NCBI GenBank assembly: GCA_040954595.2
Contig: CM082582.2
Coordinates: 2,480,001 to 2,544,000 of the forward strand
Source: Balanoglossus misakiensis
Lineage: Eukaryota > Hemichordata
Length of the DNA stretch: 64,000 nucleotides
Direction: 5' to 3'
The notes under the pieces were generated by a model that did no database searches, had not been told where the DNA came from, and saw only the letters and a list, made by a program, of their open reading frames with translations. The translations under genes were made by a program, and so were the position numbers. The first letter of the stretch is position 1. Each line of letters opens with the position of its first letter. This document shows positions 11,603 to 23,300 of the stretch, piece by piece.

Positions 11603-13101
11603 CCATCCCACTTGTAGACACGAGAGTTAAACACTCGTCAAAATGAATAATCGGTCTCTACCGTTTATTCATTTTGGCGAGATTTTTACTCTTATATCCT
11701 TTAAACAGGCATAATTTTGAATGATAAAGCGAAACTGATTCAAATTTTAAAATCAAGATGGCCACCATTCAATGTGTATTGAGAAAATTTGAAGTATTTT
11801 TATTTTTGAGAAAGCAAATTTTTTTCTGTTTTCAAAGTGACTCTTCCCACATTTTAATACTAAAAATATAAAGATATGTTGACCACCTAAATAGCATGTC
11901 TGCAAAATGTGAATGGTGATGTCTGTATTAGTTTATAATTCAAAATTAAGAAAATAGTTTCTCAATCCTAATATGAATGATCTTGAAGTGACAACTTGTG
12001 TACATAGAAAAAAGATGTTGAGAGTGTGTTCAATGTAATTGAAAGCAAGAAGTGTATGACAACCTCTCTTAAATTGCATATTCTTGGTTAGTCATTTGCT
12101 TTTGGGAAATAGTACACATCAAAACTGAAGTCCAGAACATTACATAAAATCATTGTGAACATGTTCTTAACAAGTGTTTCAGATTTCTGCTTAAACTATT
12201 TGGAATTATTGTTAGTGCAATTTGAAACAAACTAACTCTTTACAAACTAATTTGGCTTTACAAATCAGAGACATTGTATACTGACAGGATATGTATGTTT
12301 CAGCTTTTTTGGCTCAAAATGAACATCTGCAAAACATAGAGTGAATTTCCTAAATCTGTCAACAAACAAAAGTAATGTTTCTACTGAAGATATTGATGAT
12401 CAGGATTAAAAATATTACTGTACAGCTTTTTGGTGAAAACAATAATTTGAATAAAAAATGTTGCAACAAATCACAAAAATCACTAGAATTTTTAAAAAAT
12501 CAACTTTATTTTGCTATAATGGTCATTGATGTCATTAGCTGCAGTTTGTAAACTCAACATGACAATTTCTTAGTTGTCACTTTCTCATAATTGTAATTGA
12601 CTCACTTTATTTGCATGTGTCTCCATCCTGTGAAGCTGACATGACATCATGTTCCTTAGAGTGATTTAATTTGTAATTAACCATTACATACACTTCAAAT
12701 AGGTCAGTATCTGCAGGATGGTCTTGTACTGTATTTGGGTAATTCACTTTCTGTTATCTCATGCTAGATCTATGTCACAGATTCCATTCATTTATCTTTA
12801 GTTGTGTCACCTGTTGGTAGCTGTTTCTGCAATCACCATCTCCTCGTTGTACAGCCTGGTTATTGAGAAGACAGTAATGGTGGAGGGTGGTTTGGTGTAT
12901 TGGCTTTGATTTCTCTGCAGGGCTTATAACAGTATGTGTGTACGGAACCTTTTCCTTGCACACACACATTACGTTACTCAGTTAAATTTCTCAGACATTG
13001 CAACAAGTTCCATGGAAATACTGCCATCGTTTGCCATACTAATCAGAAATTGATATACTGACGTCACAATGGTCTGCTTCAGAGATGTTGATGTCATCAT
13101 C
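11603..13101. other. 3' flank of the ankyrin-ROC-COR gene
   Basis: Downstream, on the minus strand, of the stop at 13102. Candidate AATAAA poly(A) signals on the minus strand are at 12611-12606 and 12510-12505, about 490 and 590 nt past the stop. No other feature is seen. Confidence 0.4.
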
Positions 13102-14361
13102 TTAAGATGTAAGATGTAGATTAGCCATGTCACCTTCAACATCATGATGATCAGCTGACACACCAAGTTTTCGGAACATCTCATGTATTTCTTCTCTGGC
13201 AGCGTAGACATCACAACTTCCTTGCTCAAAAATTTTAACCAGGTTGGAAAAATTGCTCTTACAGAATTTCTTATCTGCAGTTGGCTGTTGGCCTGCACGT
13301 TGTTGTCCTCCACAGCCCTTGGACCAAACAGATAAAGCATGTTGTGTTGGGGATTGAATCAATGCACTGTATTGCCATGAATCCACCTCCATGCGAGGGA
13401 TCCCCATCAAGTCTGCCATAGCCCTGTAGTCATTGCCGGATAAACGGATGATATCCATGATATTAGAAAATATCTTGAGGGCATCCTTCAGCATCCACTT
13501 GACACCACTTTCATATCCACTGTGTCAGAGGATGGTTGTATCATACCCAGCACAAAGAAAGTCAGTAGCTGCTTCTGAAATCACCATCTCCTCGTTGTAC
13601 ACCTTCTCATTCCTCTCTTCTGCTTCCCGAATTTGCTTCAATGTATAGAATGTGACATCTTCAGGGTTGCGATGGATTTGAAGAGAATCTGAACTCAACA
13701 CGTGGATGTCAAGTCTTGTACCAGGACAGCAGATCTCTAACACTTCATAGACAATATCAGTTATTGTCTCTAATAATTTGTAGCATTCGCCGATTTCCTC
13801 TTCTTTCTCTGCTCTAACACAAACATGGATAGCTCTCCAACCTTTTGTCATATACACCAAGCCTTCTGCATTGTGACACACTTTGATGCCATTTTTCCAT
13901 ATACCACTTGTCCGTCGGTTGATCTTTCGTAAATGGCGTTCTATTCGGGCGTTAAGTCGGGGGGAAAATCCTGGCGAGAAACTATCAGCATCATCTCTGC
14001 ATTGGAACCGTCTACCATAGTAAATCTTCTTAGTAGCATCCTGTTTCCACTGATTTGCAGGCATATCTGTGTCCAACAACTCAGGTATTACATACCCAGT
14101 TACAGTATTGGATTCAGAAATGACCTCGTAGAGAAGGGCAAACTCTTTGAGAAGATTTATCAGCAAATCAATATCTGCCAGACCATGGAAAACTTCCTCA
14201 ATTTCGCTTCTCATATGTAAGGACTTCCGTGGCAAGCGGTTTGCAAACTGCTCAAATATTTCAGGAGCCAGCATGGGACCGAATATTCTAGAACATAACC
14301 ATTGGGGATCAAGAACAATGACGTCATCTGAATCTGGTAGGGTACTCTCGATTTGGAACAT
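13102..14361 (-). CDS. Terminal exon: C-terminal COR plus death domain, with in-frame TGA
   Basis: Begins after a clear acceptor (tttattcacag, AG at 14363-14362), in phase 0 with the previous exon. The COR part includes VIVLDPQWLC, the signature shared with DAPK1-type COR domains, and a long alpha/beta region. After TGA at 13527-13525 the same frame continues (HSGYESGVKWMLKDALKI) into a death-domain pattern (RLSGNDYRAMADLMGI, LSVWS, then NLVKIFEQG and AAREEIHEMF) to the TAA at 13104-13102. Without the TGA the exon holds 419 sense codons. CGA to TGA by CpG decay would explain the stop; recoding is a less likely alternative. Confidence 0.85.
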
Positions 14362-17300
14362 CTGTGAATAAACAATGGGGAAAAATACTTATGTTTTGAG
14401 ACATTTATTCAAATGAAATTGTGCATATATCTTAGTGACACACATACCAGTATGTAGATGTGTGCATGGCTGATCATACATAGGGAAACCGCGAAACCCA
14501 GGCCAAGTCTAGCCTTGCCTGGCCAAACCATCTCGGCTATAGTGATCGAAAAAAAACTCATCAACGCCACAATATTGCCACTGGTGATTTAGGAACAATG
14601 TCAGGGCTATACCCACACTAGTGACACACATGGACCACAAAAACATGTTTATAGCAGAGGGCCTTTTCTGGGTTTTTTTCTCAGTCTTGAATCCCTGTCT
14701 AGATCCTCAGCAAAAGGCTCTGTCAAGCCTTTCACCCCCAGATCCCTCTTAAGAGAACCCAGCCTGTGATTGGAACTGCGCTGAGTACTACAGCTGGCCT
14801 TCAAGGCGCAAGACCGCGGCGTGTATGTACACTTTTCGTGTCCCGGCTGAATCCAGCAACAACATGTGAAAATGTTGAGCGCTATGCTGCGGACAAATTT
14901 GATGTAGGTGTGAACTGTACAAAACTGAAAACAAAGTATGATATGTATGCTTCTTTTATGGTTGAATTATCTGATGTAGACATTAGAGTTGCCCTTGATC
15001 CTGTAAATTGGCCTCAGGATACTCTTGTAAGAAAATACTATAAATCTCAGACGCCATGACAAAACGCAAAAATAGTTTACGGATTGTGTCATTTAACTGT
15101 CGCTCTGTGAAATCAAGCTTTCATTCTGTGTATGAATTGTGTGAAACCCATGATATTTGTCTTTTACAAGAACACTGGCTTGCTAAGGAAGAGCTGTCAA
15201 TTTTACATGACATACATCTGGATTTTATGTCATTCGGAGTATCTGCTTTTGATTCGTCTGAACTCCGTATTGGTAGACCGTACGGGGGGGGGGGGGAGGG
15301 GTTGCAATTCTTTGGCGTAGATCGCTTGGCAAACTTGCCAGTATTGTTGAGTTTGCTGATAGTCGCTTGCTTGGTTTAGTTTTAGAAAATGATACTGACA
15401 AACTTGTTATTGTAAACTGTTATTTGCCCACCAATACTAATGATAATTTTGAAGTGTTCAGTGAGTACTTGGCGAAAATCAATTCCATTGTTTCTGATAT
15501 TAACACTGGGAATGTCTTTTTTATTGGTGACTGGATTGCTGATGTAACTACTGATACAGGCTTTGGCCATGAGTTGATGGAGCATTGTGAGCAATTTGGT
15601 TACATCGTTTCTGATGTTGAGCTGCTAGGCAGGGATTCTGGTACGTTTACTTAGATTAGCGATGCTCATGGCAGTACTTCATGGATTGACCACTGTGTTA
15701 CCACTGAAGTTTCTCATAGCAATGTTCTTTCAATTTCGAGCCTTTGCAATGTTGTTGACTCCGACCATATTCCTGTTTCAATAGAGGTTCATTTCAACAC
15801 TTCTGCTGATGAAAGCTTCAGCAGTAGTTCCTTCAAGCAATGTAATTTTCGAGTTGATTGGAAAAAATTGTCACAGCAGAATATATCCGCCTACACCCTT
15901 GTACCAAAGCCAAGATTGATAAGATTAATTTATCCGAACAGTTATTCTGCACTAATGTGAACTGTACAGACCCTTCGCATTTACAGGCAATTGATACTTG
16001 TTATAGTAGTATTGTGGACGCATTGAATTGTGCTGCAAAATATACCATTAGGCGTAAGTTTCACCAGAAAGTTCATGTTGTACCTGGCTGGAACGATTTT
16101 GTAAAAGAAAGTCACGACTATGCCCGTTCCATGTTTTTATTATGGGTTAATGGGGGTAAACCTAAACAAGGCCCGCTTTTTGAAACCATGAAATCTTTCA
16201 GAGCTCGTTTTAAGTATGCTTTACGTGCTTGTAAAAAGATTGAGAATCAAAATAGGGCTGACAAGATGGCTGACAATTTATGCTGCCACAAACAGAACGA
16301 CTTCTGGAAGGAAGTCAGAAAGCAAACTAGCAGAAAAACGCCACTTTCTGACACTGTAGGTGGAGCGACTAAAGAGAGTGAAATTGCAATTATGTGGCAC
16401 AAGCATTTCAGTGATATTTTGAATTCTGTCCAGGCTCAGACTGGTAAAAATGACATCGAGGAGAAAATGAAGTATGTTAACTTTTCTTCTGATATGTATG
16501 TTTCTGAAGACGAAGTAATTTCTGCTATACATAAGTTACCTGACGACAAGACAGCTGGCATTGACAATATTTCAGCTGAGCACCTCAAATTCTCAGACTC
16601 CTCTATTTTACCCATTTTGACTTGTTGTATTAATGCTATGATTGTTCATGGTTACCTGCCAACTGAGGCTATCAAAGTTATTTTAGTTCCAATTATTAAG
16701 GATAAAACTAAGCTTTGTAGTGATGCCAGTAACTACCGGCCGATAGCACTAGCAACTGTTTTCTCTTAAGTTTTTGAGCATATTTTACTTTCTCGTTGTG
16801 AGGAGTTTCTTACCTCTCATTATTTACAATTTGGTTTCAAGCGAGAACATTCAACTGACCTGTGTTTATTTGCATTTAAAGAAATCATTAGCTACTACAC
16901 CAGCAATGGAGGACCAGTGTTTACTTGTTTTCTGGACGCTTCAAAAGCTTTTGACAGAGTTAATCACTTTAAACTGGTTAACAAGCTCATTGACAGGAAT
17001 GTTCCCTTGTATGCTGTTCGAATTTTATATTACTGGTACAGAAATCAATTGTTTACTGTGTTGTGGGGTAATGAAACCTCAGAGTTGTTTTCTGTTTCTA
17101 ACGGTGTAAGACAAGGGGGAGTACTCTCTCCCTATCTTTTTAATGTCTACATTGATGATCTTATCAATGCACTCTGTAAAGCCAAAGTTGGCTGTACCAT
17201 GTGTGGTGTCAGCGCTAACACTTCAGTTTACGCTGACGACATGACTCTACTCAGTCCAAGTGTTAAGGGTCTACGCCGTCTTCTTAGAATTTGTGAAATT

Positions 17301-20300
17301 AATGGCAAGGATTATGATATCATTTATAATTCTAGTAAAACTGTGTGCATGCTTTTTAATGGGAAGAATATGAGCGTTCAAAGAATTCCTTCGGTTAAAC
17401 TTAATGACATCACTTTGAAGTTTGTACCTGAACACACCTATCTGGGCCATGTAATATCTTGTGATGGTTGTGATAATGAAGATATTGAACGACAGAGAAG
17501 AGCATTTTGCGTTAGAGCAAACATGCTATTGAGACATTTTCAACATTGTAGTCAAGATGTGAAGAAAGTTTTATTTTTGGCATATTGTAGTAATATTTAC
17601 TGTTGCAGTTTGTGGGCATCCTTTAAAGTTAAACCGATGAAAAAATTTAAAACTATGTACAATAATGTTTGGAGAAGACTTCTCGGTCTTCCGCCATTTT
17701 GCAGTGCATCGGGTATGTTTGCTACAAACCATGTATTGTCACTTGGTGAAGTTTTTAGACGCAATATGTACAGTTTTAAGTGTAGACTCGAAAATTCTTC
17801 TAATGTTTTACTTGATGCGATCTGTTCATCAGATAGAGCGACTGACAGCATATTTTTCAAACATTGGCGAAAGCAATTGTATATCATGTAATTTTGCAGA
17901 GTTTTTTTTTGTGTGTGTGTGTCTCAGTTTCAGATTTTCCAGAGTATTTTCATTAGTGTTTTTTTTCTTCTCTCTTTTGGGTATATGGACTTTTTTTAAA
18001 GTCTGAAATAAAGTATTATTATTATTATTATTAAGGGTTAAATTTGTATGACACTAATCATGATCAAACAAAAAGTGCACTTAACGGTTGACACAAGCAC
18101 ACCCCCTGTCAACAAATTTTCCAGCGTTATTTCTGGTTTCTGTATTAGTACTTGCTTTTCACATCCCATGGTTTATATGTTTAAGTCAATGATGCCCTCT
18201 ATTTTCGATGAACCCTGGCATTGATAGGTTTTAAAGAATTTCTAGAAAACTTTCAGAACTCCTGTTGGTCTTTGGAAAGGTTTCATCAGTAATTGTTCTG
18301 TGATAAACATAATTGCAGTACTGTACTTTCTCCAAACTTTGCGAGAACATTTTCTTGTAGTATGACTTCATACTGTAAAACAGGTTCTTTTCGCGACAGG
18401 AAATTTTCGCGATATCAAAAGAAGCAACTGTTATGCATGGATTAATTTTGGCTTTCTCGTATTTCACTAACTGCATTGTTATCTAAGAAAAAAAACATTT
18501 TATGCGACTTTTGTATTTTCACATTTTTGGGGGCTCTCGCATATTTCATGAAAATTTATTGCTCGCGAAATAACCTGTTTTACAGTATCCTCCATGGATT
18601 TCTTAACCTACTGATCAAGTGGGGTAATGTCTTCAGCAACGATTTCTGTAATAAACTTACCTCCCCAAGGTAGTGAAGGTATCTCGTAGCTTTCTTTAGA
18701 AACTCTTCATCAATGAAACGATCCAACTCTTTCACTCTTTCTATATATGTTTTCCATTTGATGACCGGGAAACTGCTCACAATCCATTTGCTTCTTCCAT
18801 CAAGTATCTTAGCACACAACTTTGGTATGTATTCTTCTCTCTGTAACATTAACACAGCGACATATACCAGGTTCATGTCCAGACAGGGTAAAATTCAAAA
18901 CATTTCATAGACACTATTTGCCAATAGTAAACACAGAGCATTAATCCTTTAAGTCGCCTTGTGTACACACACACAAACAATGGGTTGCGGAGAGGTGTTA
19001 ATCCTTACACTGGCTCAGGTCTGACCAAAGCCGTCTCAAATCTGAGACGTTTCAGGACCACTTAAACCATTCACACATGATAATTTACGCCAGTATTTCA
19101 TCTGAGATGTTTCAAAAACGTCTTAAACCCCGGTGCGGAAAGTCCTGGGGTTCGGATTAACGTGTGTTTGTATAGTTGTTTATTTGGGAGTGGTCGTCGT
19201 GCATAATGACTGTGTAATTGCTCTCATGTACACAGAAAATAATTGAACACTTCACACTTCCACGCGATTGACAACTGTTTGAATGGCGTGGTTATTGTTT
19301 CCCAGGGACGCTTCTGAAAAGCACTGAAACCAGATTTCTCCCAAAATCATCGTTGTTTCATAAGCTCGTGTACTTTTTCGTCGATAACTTTATGTTGTGT
19401 GTGTTTATAAAGCCAACTACTGTCGTTGTGTGGTGTAATTCTTTATGCTTGGACCTGTTTGGGCCGATTTTCATAGAGCCAAGATCGTTGGTGTTGTCTG
19501 TTGTCAGTCAAACGGCATTAAGATTCGCCACTGATTTGGGGGGTCTTTTATACCCCGCACCGGGGTTTAACGATGACCCCCATAATACTGTTGTTTGGTG
19601 AAATGAACATTCAGAAAAGCAACTCGAACAATACTGGCAACAGTGATATTCACCCTTTACAGACACAGCCCATTATTTAAAGTCTTGTTCTCACTAAAAG
19701 TTTGGACACCAGTGTTATGCCAGTGTTTACTCTCTGCAAACACAGGGGATTAGCCCACAGAATCTCCTTGCGTCCACACACTAAACTTTTGGCCACTGTT
19801 TTGAAATAAACACTGTCTAAATGGCCATGTTTAGCAACACGGCAACTAACAAAATTGAGGATGTCGAGGACATTACAGCAACATGTTGCAGTTTATATAC
19901 CTGCATATACGTTCTAGACGACTTTGTGACAGTTTTGATAATGTTTAGAAGTAAATGAATGTTAATCCATAAATGGAAAATGCCTCGGCTTTTTGGTGAT
20001 CGAGAGAACCTTCTGAAAGTTGTTAGCAGACTGAAGTGTTGCAGACCTGGCAAACTGCGAATGGTTTGAAAACCACTCGCATCCAGTGTGATTGACTTAA
20101 CAATGGAAACTGACCAAAGACAATGGGCTATACCTAATAAACATACCCAAAAGTCACTGCAGGGTGGCGCTTTTGAACGGTGTTTGTTTATCTTTGCGTT
20201 CTCACTGATTATTTGCGTCGGAGCGCTGGCCCAGCACTGGCCCTGACCCACCACCCATCGCTGTCGCAAATTAACACCGGCCCAACACCGGTGTAAAGCA

Positions 20301-23300
20301 CTTGTTTTTTTCCGTCGGTGTCAAATCTACACCGATGTAGCACCAGTGTAAACGTGCCAGTGAGAACGCCCTTTTAGACGTTTCTGATACCCGGTAAGTC
20401 AAAAGTATACAACCTTGACTTATTTCCCACTGATAAGAGTTCAGTTATTACTATCTGATAGTTGGCTTTCTTGGACTCTATGCATTACATGAAAGTATTA
20501 AGGTGATGTAAAGCATGCCTTTGTCAAATATGGCCCTAATGAATTAACATGTTCAATCCAGTCACACATTGCAGAATATCTATAAAACCATACCTTTGCA
20601 CTTCGTAGACATTCACGCAATCTGTGCATATCATTATGCTGCGAGTTGTGACAATTCAGTATGAATGTCTCATCAAGAATATTCAGGTATTTGCCAAAGG
20701 TCTTCTGAGCTGTCTGGAGTATTTCCCTCATCACCAATTCAGCTATCAAGAAAAAAGTAATGATCTCTTGATAGATTTTTATTTACAAAGTATGGACATA
20801 TACACAGAAGAGGCCACTTTGGTGCTGTTTTGTATTTTTTGAAAGCATCCGGTGAAATTCTACATCAATCACACTATCTGAATAGGTAAAATGTTGAATA
20901 GTAATGAGATCTCCTTTTGCATAGGTTCAGATGTAGTATGGGTGTCCCTTTCGAACAGAACAGCCAAGAATCAGCAAAGGTAAAGACAGCGCCCAACACT
21001 ACATCTGGTTTTAATCAGATTGAGTGTACTCCCACACCAGGCTCCCAATTGTGTGAATACCCTCGCTCTTGTCACCTTTTATCTAAACATGTACTGAACA
21101 TACCTTCTTTCTTGTGTTCAGCTTTCAACAAATCAGCCTTGCTTCCAATCAATATCACTTTTGGTTTACTCCCACCCTCATCCATATCTTGTGATATGAT
21201 TGCCTTAAGGAATGCAAGCCATGATGTCACCTATTAAAGAAAGACATGAAGAAGAATATAAAGTCATCAATCATATTATATTCAATCAGTCCCTAAATCT
21301 GGATAAAAACAAAAAGAGATAAATGTTTCACAAATATATATACTGTGCCATTCATCTTTACTTTAATTTCATTCACAATATTGCACCACCTAATTCACTG
21401 ATGCACTGCTTAGTAATAAAAAAAATATTGTAATATATGCACTGTGCCCTTTCTGAGTTTCATCTTTACCTTTATTCCATAATTGCCCAAAATATTAATA
21501 TCACTTATCATCAGTAACAAAAAAACAACGACCCACCTCTTGTCTCTGCTGTTGCATAAGTTTTCTTGGTGTCCAAACTACATCCTGCTTGTCCTCAGCC
21601 ATTTTGAAGACCAATAAAACCACTGCATTCTCGACTCTTAGGAACATATTATGTGTGACATAGTATTCTGTTTGTCCTGCAAAGTCCCACACACTGAACT
21701 TGCCAATCTTGGGTATGGATAATGTGGCTACATCTATGGCGGGTGTTGGTGTGTACTGCATGTTCCCTGGTAAAGGTGCTTTCTCTTCTGACCGTCGAGT
21801 CAATTTTGCTTGCACAAAGTTCTGCATTGTAATATATGAACATAAGTGATGATTTTCTCACAATTTAGAGGTTGTAAACTTATAAACGGCAAGCGAGAGT
21901 ATTTGATTCCGGATATAAGACCTCCCAGGTGAAACTTAGCATATTTGGTGGGAAATAATCACTGAGCGAGGCGAGGCGTTCTGTTCTATGTGTCCCATTT
22001 CGGTTATTTTTTAGTTATTCACTGTTCAGGGTTCAGGTCTTCTCGTTGAGGATATAAACCGCGACTCGGGCCAATCAGCAAGCTTGATTAATGCCAATCA
22101 TATTGTAATAATATAAAATATTTGGAGAATTGGTTGGTCAACAAAATATGTACCGTGATTTCCACTGAAATGTAGTCTTCATGAAAACTTTAATATTTGC
22201 ACAAATCCTTCACTCCTCAAAAACAGCAATAATTGGCATTCATAATCAAATATTTCTACACACCCGCTGCAATGATTCTTTGAGTGTAGTTTTGCCATTC
22301 CCACCGTATCCAGCTAACACAATCTTTGTAGTATTACGTTTGACACCAGGTTGTCACATGAGTGCTGTGAATTCTTTTTGGCGGGAAAACACCTGTCAGA
22401 ATTTGAACAGATATGTTATGTGTTATATATATTGGGAATTTTTACACTCAATTTACATGCCTTTCAATTAAACACCATGTCTTCAAAGAAGTCACATGAC
22501 ATTTTGCTTCAGAAAAGATATTGATAAAAACGCTAGTATCAAAAAATATAATTTACATTGTTAACTACACTATTATGATGTGCTTATGATGTGGAAGCTA
22601 TCATTAACACTATAGAAATAATGCATAGTTAAAGCCTCATGAGCTGCCAAATTTAACATATTTTTTCCATAACTTCTATTTGCATAAGTTTGTCATCTCT
22701 TTGTGACGCACACCTCGATAGTTGTGTACTCTTTGTGTATATTCAACATTGTTATTTTGCAAAATTTGAATTGAAGTCCGGACTAGAATTCATGAGTCAA
22801 CAATAACAATGGTTGTTACAGAGACAGGCAATATACACAAGTTGAGTACTGGGCATATTAGCATGCAGTTTGGAGAAGAACATGAAATTGCATTTTGTAC
22901 ACAAAAGGAAAAAAATCTGGAAATAAAGCCAAAAGTTATAGGTAATGTCCCTTTAATGCCTTCCTAGCTGGCACAATAGAATAAGTATGTAGTTAAAAAT
23001 TTATATGACAGTCTGGTTTTATGTTTTCCATGTTATAAATATAGAAGATAAATTCAAATACACTAGTGATATGATATGTTTTCATAGCCATTTATTATCA
23101 ACATTACGACGTACATTATGATGGTTGATCAGGTCTCTTTTGTCATCTCTGTCATACACTGAGTTTATAACTGCCTGTATTTTCATTGATGAAAACAGAA
23201 CATGTATGATTGATTATATTATACCAGTATATTGATGGTGTAAATCACGCTATTTTATTGGTCGAGACACGACACGTGACTGTGATATATTAGCCATATA

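Larger units (their letters stand above)
14766..18033 (+). mobile_element. CR1/Jockey-like LINE, 5'-truncated and decayed, antisense in the COR intron
   Basis: Holds the end of an ORF1, an ATGA overlap, then an endonuclease-RT ORF2 and a short 3' UTR with AATAAA followed by an (ATT)n tail (about 18014-18033). The microsatellite tail instead of poly(A) fits the CR1/L2/Jockey side of LINE diversity. Several frameshifts and nonsense codons show it is dead. The left boundary is uncertain by tens of bases, and I did not find a target duplication. Confidence 0.8.

Noticed and set aside
13525-13527. Selenocysteine at the in-frame TGA codons
   Set aside because: ROC-COR proteins are not known selenoproteins, and I saw no convincing SECIS-like hairpin in the 3' flank by eye.
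19683-20370. TIR element with gttctcact ends
   Set aside because: Only nine to ten bases are inverted and no target duplication could be defined.
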